Positions 1 to 6,093 of a stretch of DNA of 15,617 bases are shown here, piece by piece. A program made the position numbers and the translations under genes. The stretch is from NCBI GenBank assembly GCA_949287785.1, contig CASEHR010000140.1, positions 1 through 15,617 of the forward strand, given 5' to 3'. The stretch is from an uncultured Bacillota bacterium (lineage in GTDB: Bacteria > Bacillota_I > Bacilli_A > Erysipelotrichales > Erysipelotrichaceae). Every line of letters begins with the position of its first letter. Within the stretch, counting starts at the first letter, position 1. Under the pieces are notes generated by a model. That model was not told the origin of the DNA and searched no databases. It saw nothing but the letters and a program-made list of their open reading frames with translations.

Positions 1-1
1 A

Positions 2-796
2 TTCGGTTCGATCAAGATGACCTACGCTGTCAATAGAAAACTCAATACTAACTATAACCACAAGCGCATCTATCGTCTGATGTGTATCAATGATATAAGA
101 TCAAACTTCAGAAGAAAGAAGAAATATAACTATAAGAAGTCCAAACCGGAAGTCACCGCTGAGAATATCTTAAATAGAGACTTCTCTACCACTAGACCTA
201 ATGAGAAATGGTGTACTGATGTGACAGAGCTTCCGATACCCCATAGTGATAATAAATTATACTTATCACCAATCCTTGATCTATATGATGACTGTATCAT
301 CCATCATGAGATCTCAAGAAGAAGTGATAACCCTCTCGTTTTTAACACTTTAGATAACGCCCTTATCAAAGAGAATAAAGCTACTCCTATCTTACATGAT
401 GATAGAGGATTCCAATATACTACACAGGCCTTTAAAGATAAGCTTGAAAGATACGGTATCACCCACTTGATGTCAAGAGTCTCTAAATGTATCGACAATG
501 GACCATGTGAGAATGTCCAAGGCATCATCAAAGATATGATGGCTGTCCTATATCCTAATATCCAAAACGAAGAAGAACTCATCAAAGCGATCAATGGGAC
601 GATCAGATACTACAATGAAGAAAATCCCAAGAAACGCTTCAATGGTAAAACGCCAAGTGAAGTAAGAAAAGAAGCTATGATTTCTGAAGCACCGATCATC
701 TATCCAATCCCAAAAAATCCCAAGATCGAAAAGTTCTGGACCAAGATAAAAGAAGCTAAAGAAAAAGAAAGACAATCTATCCTACAAAACATCTAA
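2..796 (+). CDS. IS3-family transposase OrfB, DDE integrase (5' end outside window)
   Basis: This is the catalytic subunit (OrfB) of an IS3-family transposase. The frame is open from base 2 (FGSIKMTYAV), so the ATG at 17 is internal and the true N-terminus lies upstream. Counting from that ATG, the HTH_21-like segment (VNRKLN, HKRIYRLM) comes first, then a basic linker, then the integrase core. Catalytic residues are D68 (WCTDVTE), D129 (HDDRGFQYT) and E165 (DNGPCENVQG), with 35 residues between the last two as expected for D,D35E. The C-terminal block with YYNEENPKKRFNGKTPSEVR matches the usual IS150-type ending. No stop or frameshift is visible, so OrfB itself may still be functional; it normally needs an OrfAB frameshift product made from OrfA upstream, which cannot be seen here. 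Confidence 0.93.
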   Translation, partial: FGSIKMTYAVNRKLNTNYNHKRIYRLMCINDIRSNFRRKKKYNYKKSKPEVTAENILNRDFSTTRPNEKWCTDVTELPIPHSDNKLYLSPILDLYDDCIIHHEISRRSDNPLVFNTLDNALIKENKATPILHDDRGFQYTTQAFKDKLERYGITHLMSRVSKCIDNGPCENVQGIIKDMMAVLYPNIQNEEELIKAINGTIRYYNEENPKKRFNGKTPSEVRKEAMISEAPIIYPIPKNPKIEKFWTKIKEAKEKERQSILQNI

Positions 797-836
797 TATC
801 AATCCTTCACCAAAACATCTTTTTATAATGCGAAAA

Positions 837-862
837 TGAGCTATGTGATATCACATAGCTCA
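837..862. terminator. 26-bp perfect palindrome after OrfB, probable bidirectional terminator
   Basis: A perfect inverted repeat centred on GATATC (arms TGAGCTATGTGAT and ATCACATAGCTCA) lies between the OrfB stop and the right terminal repeat. On the plus strand it is followed by T-rich sequence (ATCTTTTGATTTATCTTTTCTTT). It probably ends transposase mRNA, and it also shields the element from transcription entering from the right. Confidence 0.7.
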
Positions 863-896
863 ATCTTTTGATTTATCTTTTCTTTAATTATTTCCA

Positions 897-922
897 CTGT
901 CTACTTGACGGGGTATGGGTCA
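897..922 (-). repeat. IS3-family right terminal inverted repeat
   Basis: The minus strand begins TGACCCATACCCCGTCAAG at 922 and continues TAGACAGT. The TG terminus and the CAAGTAGACA block are hallmarks of IS150-group ends. The partner left repeat is outside the window. Confidence 0.75.
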
Positions 923-1505
923 AACTCGCATGACTCCATTTTTTGACATGACTTAAAAACATATATCTGGTAAAAGGGACTTTTGCATATGTCCGTGCTT
1001 CCAGAAAGATCCGCCTTAAAACGACCGCAAAGACATTCCGGATATAGAACCAGATCAAAAAGATGAACAGAAAGCCCAGTCCGATCAGGATCATTACCGC
1101 AAGATCTGTCGAACCGACAAGCGAGCTTGTCGCGGCGATGATCTCGATATAGATCGATCCCGATGTCAGGGCATTGACGATACTGGCAAAGATACCGTTT
1201 GTAAGGCCTAAGATCGGGTCGGTATTGTTTTCGATATGTTCTTCTTCGATCGATTCGGCCAATTTTTGCGAATCGTCGAGCCCGTTTGTAAAGAACTCCG
1301 CAATAACGTCACTCGCATCAAGACCACTTGACGGTAATTTGCTTTGTGTCTGTACACTTTCCTGATTCATAGCTCCAAACTGTTCGAAAGAATAGGCGAA
1401 TTCGGAAGTGATCATTGCGGCGATCATACATGCGACGATCAAAAAGGCATAGTGTTTTCTGACCACCTTTTTCGCTTGCTGTTTGAGTTCTTTACGTTTG
1501 ATCAT
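923..1505 (-). pseudogene. DUF975 family integral membrane protein, 3' part removed by the IS3 insertion
   Basis: The product starts MIKRKELKQQAKKVVRKHY, the charged N-terminus typical of DUF975 membrane proteins, followed by a membrane segment at about residues 20-37. A non-conserved, acidic loop rich in E/D follows (about 40-95), then two more hydrophobic segments (about 102-125 and 134-158). The conserved block RNVFAVVLRRIFLEARTYAKVPFTRYMFL sits near the break (shown in parts: RNVFAVV, FLEARTY, RYMFL). Homology stops after SHAS near residue 194. The frame then reads about 11 residues (THTPSSRQWK) of insertion-sequence end and stops at 888. Family members are longer and continue with more membrane segments, so this copy is truncated. 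The start is supported by GGGGGT about 8 nt upstream. The function of DUF975 is unknown. Confidence 0.8.
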
Positions 1506-1517
1506 TTTAGTTACCCC

Positions 1518-1533
1518 CGTATATTATTATACG
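1518..1533. promoter_or_regulatory. Inverted repeat CGTATA-TTAT-TATACG over the DUF975 promoter
   Basis: A 6-bp perfect inverted repeat with a 4-nt spacer covers the only plausible leftward -10 element (TATAAT on the minus strand, 1526-1531) and lies just upstream of the GGGGG ribosome site. It could be an operator or just an AT-rich promoter palindrome. No good leftward -35 was found. Confidence 0.35.
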
Positions 1534-1544
1534 TATATCAGTCT

Positions 1545-1584
1545 TTGTCTTTATCTTTTTCTTCGCTATAATAAACCGCGGAGG
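1545..1584 (+). promoter_or_regulatory. Promoter and ribosome site of the PLP enzyme gene
   Basis: A perfect TATAAT lies at 1567-1572 with a weaker -35 (TTGTCT at 1545-1550, 16-bp spacer). Transcription should start near 1579, so the leader is only about 11 nt and carries GGAGG at its very start, 5-6 nt before the ATG at 1590. Confidence 0.6.
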
Positions 1585-1589
1585 TAATT

Positions 1590-2876
1590 ATGATCTTAGA
1601 AAAGATAAGCGAGGACTTATTGATGCTTGCTCATAAGTCCGATACGGTATTAAAAGATATCTATGCCCGGATCGATGGGATATGCTTATACAACTCCGAT
1701 AGGATCCTGGAAGCATTCATCGAAAACCGCGTATCATACAGTGATTTTGCCGAAATAAACGGATATGGCAATTACGATGAAGGACGGGATAAACTGGAAG
1801 CGATCTTCGCCAGTGTGCTGGGGTGCGAAGATGCTTTGGTCAGGCCTCAGATCACAAGCGGTACCAACGCCATTTATCTTGGCCTGTCAGCGCTTCTAAA
1901 GCACGGTGATACCCTTCTTTCGATCACCGGTAAACCTTACGATAGCCTTGGTGAACTTATCGGCATATATGGTGATTCAAGCCAATCGCTGAAGGCCTAT
2001 GGAGTAAGATATGAAGAGATCGATCTTGTCGATGATGACTTTGATGACGATAAGATCATCGACCGGATCAGAAAAGGCGGTATCAAAGTAGTCGAGATCC
2101 AAAGATCAAGAGGTTATTCTGACCGTCGGTCCCTGATGATCGATAAGATCGAAAGGATCATCAAGAAGATCAAGGAAGTCGATAAGAACGTGATCATCGT
2201 CGTCGATAATTGCTATGGGGAGCTCGTTGAGAAAAGAGAACCGGGTCATGTCGGTGCCGATGTCGTCATCGGTTCACTCATGAAAAACCTCGGTGGGGGC
2301 ATCGCATCGACCGGCGGTTATATCGCCGGACGCAAGGATCTCATCCATGCGGTCGCCGAAAGACTGACTGCTCCCGGTATCGGCAAAGAACAGGGCGCCA
2401 ATTTCAACCAGAATATCGCCTTCTTCAAAGGCATCTTCATGGCTCCGAGTGCTGTCCGCAACGCTCTGAAGACCGTTGTCTTTGCCGCCTATATGCTCAA
2501 AGAACTCGGATACGAAAACGTCGCTCCAGCCTACGATGAAGAGCGGACCGATATCATCCAGACACTTGAATTGGGTTCCGAAGAAAAACTGGTCGCCTTT
2601 ACCCAGGGTATTCAGTCATCCAGCCCGATCGACTCTTTCGTCAAAGTCGTCAGTGCACCAATGCCCGGCTACCCCTTTAACGAAGTCATGGCTGCCGGCA
2701 GTTTCACCCAGGGCAGTACGATCGAGCTCAGCGCCGATGCTCCGGTCATTGAACCTTATCGTCTTTATCTGCAAGGCGGTCTGACACCGGAATACGGACG
2801 ATTGTCGATCTTGTTAGCCTTAAACGGACTGAATGATCCTAATAAAAGGGGGTGTGTAAAAACCTCAGGTAAGTAA
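1590..2876 (+). CDS. Methionine gamma-lyase family / aluminium-resistance PLP-dependent protein, C-terminus altered by an IS
   Basis: This is a fold-type I PLP enzyme of the Met_gamma_lyase / aluminium-resistance family (YnbB of Bacillus). Visible features are the N-terminal helix, the SGTNAIYLGL phosphate-binding segment at about residue 90, VVDNCYGE with D206 as the likely PLP nitrogen partner, and SLMKNLGGG with K232 as the likely Schiff-base lysine. QGGLTPEYGR precedes the C-terminal LSILLAL. Relatives end close to residue 413-416. Here the frame has no stop before the IS1182-family element at 2846, so the last 9 residues (RGCVKTSGK) are encoded by the IS terminal repeat and the native stop has been lost. 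The core is intact and probably active, since the tail lies after the last conserved block. The true substrate of the family is poorly defined; a C-S lyase reaction is inferred only. Confidence 0.88.
   Translation: MILEKISEDLLMLAHKSDTVLKDIYARIDGICLYNSDRILEAFIENRVSYSDFAEINGYGNYDEGRDKLEAIFASVLGCEDALVRPQITSGTNAIYLGLSALLKHGDTLLSITGKPYDSLGELIGIYGDSSQSLKAYGVRYEEIDLVDDDFDDDKIIDRIRKGGIKVVEIQRSRGYSDRRSLMIDKIERIIKKIKEVDKNVIIVVDNCYGELVEKREPGHVGADVVIGSLMKNLGGGIASTGGYIAGRKDLIHAVAERLTAPGIGKEQGANFNQNIAFFKGIFMAPSAVRNALKTVVFAAYMLKELGYENVAPAYDEERTDIIQTLELGSEEKLVAFTQGIQSSSPIDSFVKVVSAPMPGYPFNEVMAAGSFTQGSTIELSADAPVIEPYRLYLQGGLTPEYGRLSILLALNGLNDPNKRGCVKTSGK
2846..2866 (+). repeat. IS1182 left terminal inverted repeat
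   Basis: The repeat reads AAGGGGGTGTG then TAAAAACCTC and is a perfect inverse of 4677-4697. It supplies the last nine codons of the upstream PLP enzyme reading frame. Confidence 0.9.
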
Positions 2877-2902
2877 CCTAAGGTTTTACACCCTCTTTTT
2901 TA
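2848..2902. terminator. Hairpin at the IS1182 left end
   Basis: The left terminal repeat (GGGGGTGTGTAAAAACCT) can pair with the inverted copy AGGTTTTACACCCTC at about 2881-2895, with two unpaired bases. On the plus strand a T-run (CTTTTTTTAG) follows, so the structure should stop transcripts arriving from the PLP enzyme gene. The transposase stop (TAG on the minus strand, 2878-2880) lies inside it. Confidence 0.6.
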
Positions 2903-4559
2903 GTTGATTTATGCTTATATCTATATTCATCTTTAGCTTTTTGATTGTTTGTCCTATTCTGCTTTTTAAGTACTTTATTTTGAAGTCGCTTAGCACTTGG
3001 TCTTTTGAAAGTCTCTGGTTCTAACCGTTTATCTGGCTTCCATTCTATGTTTACTATCTCACCATTTAGATGTTTAAAGAACTTTCTAAAGTTATATCCT
3101 AATGCGGTCAAGGAGAACTCAAGGTCGACTTTGGCCAGGCTCGTTCTTCTGAAACGATCGTAACCCATATCGAATTTGATCGATCCGAAGAATCCTTCCG
3201 CTTGGATACTGCGGTTGACTCTGGCGATGATACCGGGTACAGATAATAAATTTTCTTCCGATCTTCTTTTAAGCTTTGAACCAAGCAGATCGATCTCAAA
3301 GATCTTGAAGTCCTCATCTTTGATCTTTTGCCATCTTTTACAGTAGACTTCAAACGGGCAATTATTGCAGCCATCTACACGATAAAAGACACTGCCTGCT
3401 CTTTTGGGATGACGATTAGGTATGTCGATAGGATAGGCTTCTTTATTATTTAAACAGATGACCTTATCGTCATCATAAACACGATAAGTATCAGGACTCT
3501 TACCGGAGACATTGCCTTGCCAAGATTGGTGTTTGACATAGCTTTTGATACCTTTTTCTTCAAGATAACGATAATTACTATAAGACCCATATCCGGCATC
3601 TGCACAGATCGCTTTAGGATAGATACCATAAGATGTATTGATCTTTTCAACAGTTTTTTGAAAGTCTGATGTATCTGAGCGACTTTGGGAGACACATCTT
3701 TCGATAATAAGGCCTTTAGCTATTACAGCTTGGATATTGTAGGCAGCGTGCATATTGGAACCAAGCCCGGAATAATAGTCAGATTTGAGTGTCATCGCTG
3801 TAGCGTCGATATCGGTCTTATAGTATGAGTTACGATCTGGTCCGCAGATCTCTTCTTTACTTTCATATTCAAGAGCTTTCTCAAGATATTTAAAAAGGTT
3901 TTCATACTGTTTGATCTTGATCTTATCATCGCCAACGAACTCACCAAATTTGATCAGTTTATCAGCGATGATACTTGATGAGAAGATCTCGTCTTTCGGC
4001 AGATCATCAGCCAGACCCATGATCGTCAATAAGTTTCTTACTTTATTACAGAGATTCTTGTGATAAGTCGTAGGTTTCCAGACGAACTTATACTTATTCG
4101 CGTCAGCTTCGATCTTAGTACCATCGATATATACTTCTTCAAGACCGACACCTAATTCTTTTATCAACGCTTTATTGAGACAGACAAAGATAGTGTCCAA
4201 ATTAGGTAAGATAAATTGATTGATGAAGTTACCCAAGGTCTTGAAGGATACTCTTTGATTGCCCATTAGATACATATATCGTAGATCATACTCACAACGA
4301 TCCGAGATATCTCCGAGATATCTCTAAGTGAAGCCTTATCGTAAGTAAAGGCATACAAGATCGTCGCAAAAAGAGAATACTTACTGATACTCGGTCTTCC
4401 GCCAGCACTCTTATTCCAATTCTGATCATCTGATATAAGCAGATCACCAACACCTGTTTTATCTAAAAAATCAAGAAAATCATCCAGTTCCTTCTCTTTT
4501 TTAGGAGTCAAGGCGTAGGAAGGAAATAAAGGAACCGCTCTTGTGTTAAAATATGACAT
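2878..4559 (-). pseudogene. IS1182-family transposase, frameshifted by an 11-bp tandem duplication
   Basis: Two frames together make one transposase. The N-terminal 97-residue part (4266-4559) holds the DUF772-like start with SKYSLFATILYAFTYDKASLRDIS. The C-terminal part (2878-4275) starts in MYLMGNQRVSF and holds the DDE core. Numbered from that ATG, the core has D51 (VYIDGTKIEADANKY), D226 (CADAGYGSY) and E360 (IQAEGFFGSIK). It also has C303, C306 and C312, the cysteine motif common in this family. At 4301-4322 an 11-bp unit (GATATCTCGGA on the coding strand) occurs twice in tandem. Removing one copy gives LRDISDRCEYDLRYMYLMG in one frame, exactly as in the family, and a 556-residue protein. 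The start at 4559 has AGGAG 9 nt upstream. As written the gene is inactive. Confidence 0.88.
4301..4322. repeat. 11-bp tandem duplication, two copies
   Basis: On the plus strand TCCGAGATATC occurs at 4301-4311 and again at 4312-4322. It shifts the transposase frame, and deleting one unit restores it. Confidence 0.95.
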
Positions 4560-4591
4560 GGTAAATATCTCCTGAACAAAGATATTTTACC
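4558..4591 (-). promoter_or_regulatory. Hairpin masking the transposase ribosome site
   Basis: On the minus strand TGGTAAAATATCT pairs with AGATATTTACCA (12 pairs, one bulged A) around a 9-nt loop. The AGGAG site spans the loop-stem border and the A of the ATG start lies in the stem. Long read-through mRNA would fold this way and be poorly translated, a known self-limiting device of insertion sequences. Confidence 0.65.
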
Positions 4592-4628
4592 AAAAATGGC
4601 TCTCTACTCAGGTATTGAGCCATTTTTT
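4592..4628. terminator. Terminator hairpin just upstream of the transposase gene
   Basis: AAAATGGCTC pairs with GAGCCATTTT around a 14-nt loop, with T-runs on both strands. It abuts the ribosome-site hairpin, so incoming leftward transcription should stop before the transposase gene. No convincing transposase promoter was seen. TATTAT or TATAAA at about 4628-4637 (minus strand) is the best candidate, and it would itself be followed by this hairpin. Confidence 0.6.
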
Positions 4629-4649
4629 ATAATATCGGGCAAAGAAAAA

Positions 4650-4704
4650 GGGGGTGTTAACCTGAGTTATTCACTCGAGGTTTTTACACACCCCCTTCTT
4701 TTTT
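4650..4704. terminator. Hairpin at the IS1182 right end, bidirectional terminator
   Basis: GGGGGTGTTAACCT (4650-4663) pairs with AGGTTTTTACACACCCCC (4678-4695), and GAGT/ACTC closes a smaller inner stem. T-runs follow on both strands (TTCTTTTTTT on plus, TTTTTCTTT on minus). It should end SDR transcription before the transposase. Confidence 0.7.
4677..4697 (-). repeat. IS1182 right terminal inverted repeat
   Basis: This is a perfect 21-bp inverse match to 2846-2866. It lies 13 bp from the stop of the SDR gene. Confidence 0.9.
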
Positions 4705-4710
4705 TAATGA

Positions 4711-5457
4711 TCACACGCTTCCTATCTGGCCACCATCGATCCTGATAACGGTATTATTGATAAAATCGGCTTTGTCACTGACCAAAAAAGCTACAAGATA
4801 AGCTACTTCTTGCGGCTCTCCATAGCGTTTCACCATGATCTTTTCCGTCTCTTCCATTAAGAACTCCTCATCATAACCGTCGAGTTCATTATCTGTGCCG
4901 ATAAATCCCGGTGCGATACAGTTGACGTTGATATAGGGTGCAAATTCAAAAGCCAGATCGTGTGTCAGAGATATCAATGCCGCTTTTGAAGCATCATAAT
5001 CGATGCACATCGGATAATAAGTATTGATGCCGTTGGTTGACGAGATATTGATGATCCGGCCATATTCATTCTTCAGCATATTCCGATATACGCTTTTAGC
5101 ACAGTTGTATGCACCGATAACATTCACATCAAAAGTCCGTCTGAAATCAGTGGCCGTCTTTAAGTGAAAGAGATTTGACAGATCGATCGCCGCATTATTG
5201 ATCAGGACAGCGATATCACCGAATTCTCTTTCGATATCATCTGTCATCCGCATGACCGCTTCTTCGTCAGCTATGTCACACCTGTAAGTCATGCATCTGA
5301 TACCATAGTCCTTAATGATCTCATCTTTTAAACACTCTGCCTCTTTTTGCGAGGTCAGATAATTGATGACGATATCATAGCCATCTTTAGCCAGTTCTCT
5401 GACGATCGCGGCTCCGATCCCTTTGGCGCCGCCGGTTACCAAAGCTATTCTGTTCAT
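4711..5457 (-). CDS. SDR family oxidoreductase (FabG-like)
   Basis: This is a classical short-chain dehydrogenase/reductase of 248 residues, the normal length for FabG-like enzymes. The cofactor motif TGGAKGIG is at residues 8-15, NNAA at 87-90, N112 in VNVIG, and the catalytic S139/S140, Y154 and K158 in YDASKAA. The C-terminus IRIDGG is standard. It probably reduces a carbonyl or oxidises an alcohol with NAD(P)H; the substrate cannot be read from sequence. A role in fatty acid synthesis is unlikely because no fab genes are nearby. The M1 start is fixed by the position of the cofactor motif, yet there is no ribosome site: the ATG is 3 nt after the T-run of the EF-P terminator. It most likely depends on read-through from the EF-P gene. 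Confidence 0.88.
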   Translation of the reverse strand: MNRIALVTGGAKGIGAAIVRELAKDGYDIVINYLTSQKEAECLKDEIIKDYGIRCMTYRCDIADEEAVMRMTDDIEREFGDIAVLINNAAIDLSNLFHLKTATDFRRTFDVNVIGAYNCAKSVYRNMLKNEYGRIINISSTNGINTYYPMCIDYDASKAALISLTHDLAFEFAPYINVNCIAPGFIGTDNELDGYDEEFLMEETEKIMVKRYGEPQEVAYLVAFLVSDKADFINNTVIRIDGGQIGSV

Positions 5458-5460
5458 GTT

Positions 5461-5484
5461 AAAAAAAGAGCTCTTTAAGCTCTT
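5461..5484 (-). terminator. Intrinsic terminator after EF-P, touching the SDR start
   Basis: On the minus strand AAGAGCT and AGCTCTT form a 7-bp stem with a 5-nt loop, followed by seven T. The EF-P stop codon is in the loop and the SDR ATG begins 3 nt after the T-run. Confidence 0.75.
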
Positions 5485-6032
5485 CCGGAATATTTGCCGT
5501 CAGCCGAGAAAACGACGATCTTCTCACCCGGTTCAATAAATTGCGGTACACGCAGTTTAAGACCGGTCTCACAAACCGCATCCTTAGTCTGGTTTGACGG
5601 TGCTCCTTTGATCGCAGCATCAGTCTCGGTGACAGTCAATTCAACCTTTTCCGGTACTGATACCGATAATAATTCGCCATCAAAGAACATCAGACTGACT
5701 TCTGAACCTTCAACGATAAAATACTTATTGAAACCGAGATGTTCCTCTGAAAGCTCATAGGTATCATAGGTCTCAAGATCCATGAAGTAGTAAGTATTAT
5801 CGGCCGCATAAGAATACTGTGCCGCTTTTTTTGAAATGTTGGCTTGTTCAAACTTTGTCGAAGCATTGAAATTACGCTCTTGAACATTACCGTTTTTAAG
5901 ATTCTTCATCTTAGTTTTTAGTATCGCCGCTCCTTTGCCCGGTTTGACATGTTGGAAATCAAGAACCTGCCAAGGATCGCCATCGACGATCAGGGTCAGA
6001 CCTGTTTTAAAATCACCTGCTACAATTGCCAT
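5475..6032 (-). CDS. efp: Elongation factor P
   Basis: EF-P binds ribosomes stalled at polyproline stretches and promotes peptide bond formation. The product has 185 residues, the usual length, with the three-domain pattern: the KOW-like domain at about 1-62 (DFKTGLTLIVDGDPWQVLDF), the OB-like middle (YYFMDLETYDTYELSEE), and the C-terminal S1-like domain ending GLKLRVPQFIEPGEKI. The modification-loop residue is K33 in PGKG, so this is a lysine-type EF-P. The start has AAAGGAG 8 nt upstream. The gene has its own promoter at 6060-6088 and its own terminator, but the SDR gene follows with no obvious second promoter. Confidence 0.97.
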   Translation of the reverse strand: MAIVAGDFKTGLTLIVDGDPWQVLDFQHVKPGKGAAILKTKMKNLKNGNVQERNFNASTKFEQANISKKAAQYSYAADNTYYFMDLETYDTYELSEEHLGFNKYFIVEGSEVSLMFFDGELLSVSVPEKVELTVTETDAAIKGAPSNQTKDAVCETGLKLRVPQFIEPGEKIVVFSADGKYSGRA

Positions 6033-6059
6033 TTTTATACTCCTTTATCTATCACTATA

Positions 6060-6088
6060 ATTGTACAAAACTACCGTCTTTATCTCAA
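6060..6088 (-). promoter_or_regulatory. efp promoter
   Basis: On the minus strand TTGAGA (6083-6088) and TACAAT (6060-6065) are separated by 17 bp. It lies just after the end of the PnuC-type gene. No terminator separates the two genes, so some read-through is likely. Confidence 0.65.
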
Positions 6089-6093
6089 GTAGA

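Larger units (their letters stand above)
1..922 (+). mobile_element. IS3-family (IS150-like) insertion sequence, right part, cut by the window edge
   Basis: This is the right-hand portion of an insertion sequence. It holds the end of the OrfB transposase, a 26-bp perfect palindrome, and a right terminal repeat. Read on the minus strand from 922, the end starts TGACCCATACCCCGTCAAGT and then GAGACAG-like sequence (AGACAG), which is the usual form of IS150-group ends (TG first, then a CAAGTAGACA block). Position 922 is where the homology of the leftward DUF975 protein breaks off, which independently places the boundary there. The left end and OrfA lie outside the window, so the target duplication (perhaps AAC or AACT from 923) cannot be confirmed. 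Confidence 0.85.
2846..4697 (-). mobile_element. IS1182-family insertion sequence, complete but with a frameshifted transposase
   Basis: The element is bounded by perfect 21-bp inverted repeats (2846-2866 and 4677-4697) and carries one leftward transposase gene of the IS1182 type. Length is 1852 bp. Each end also folds back on sequence just inside it, making terminator-like hairpins. It sits between the convergent PLP enzyme and SDR genes. The flanks are AATAA on the left and CTTTTTTT on the right, with no clear target duplication. The flanks may be what is left of a shared native terminator into which the element inserted. Confidence 0.9.

Noticed and set aside
4266..4322. Programmed ribosomal frameshift in the IS1182 transposase
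   Set aside because: No slippery heptamer is seen, and an exact 11-bp tandem duplication accounts fully for the shift.
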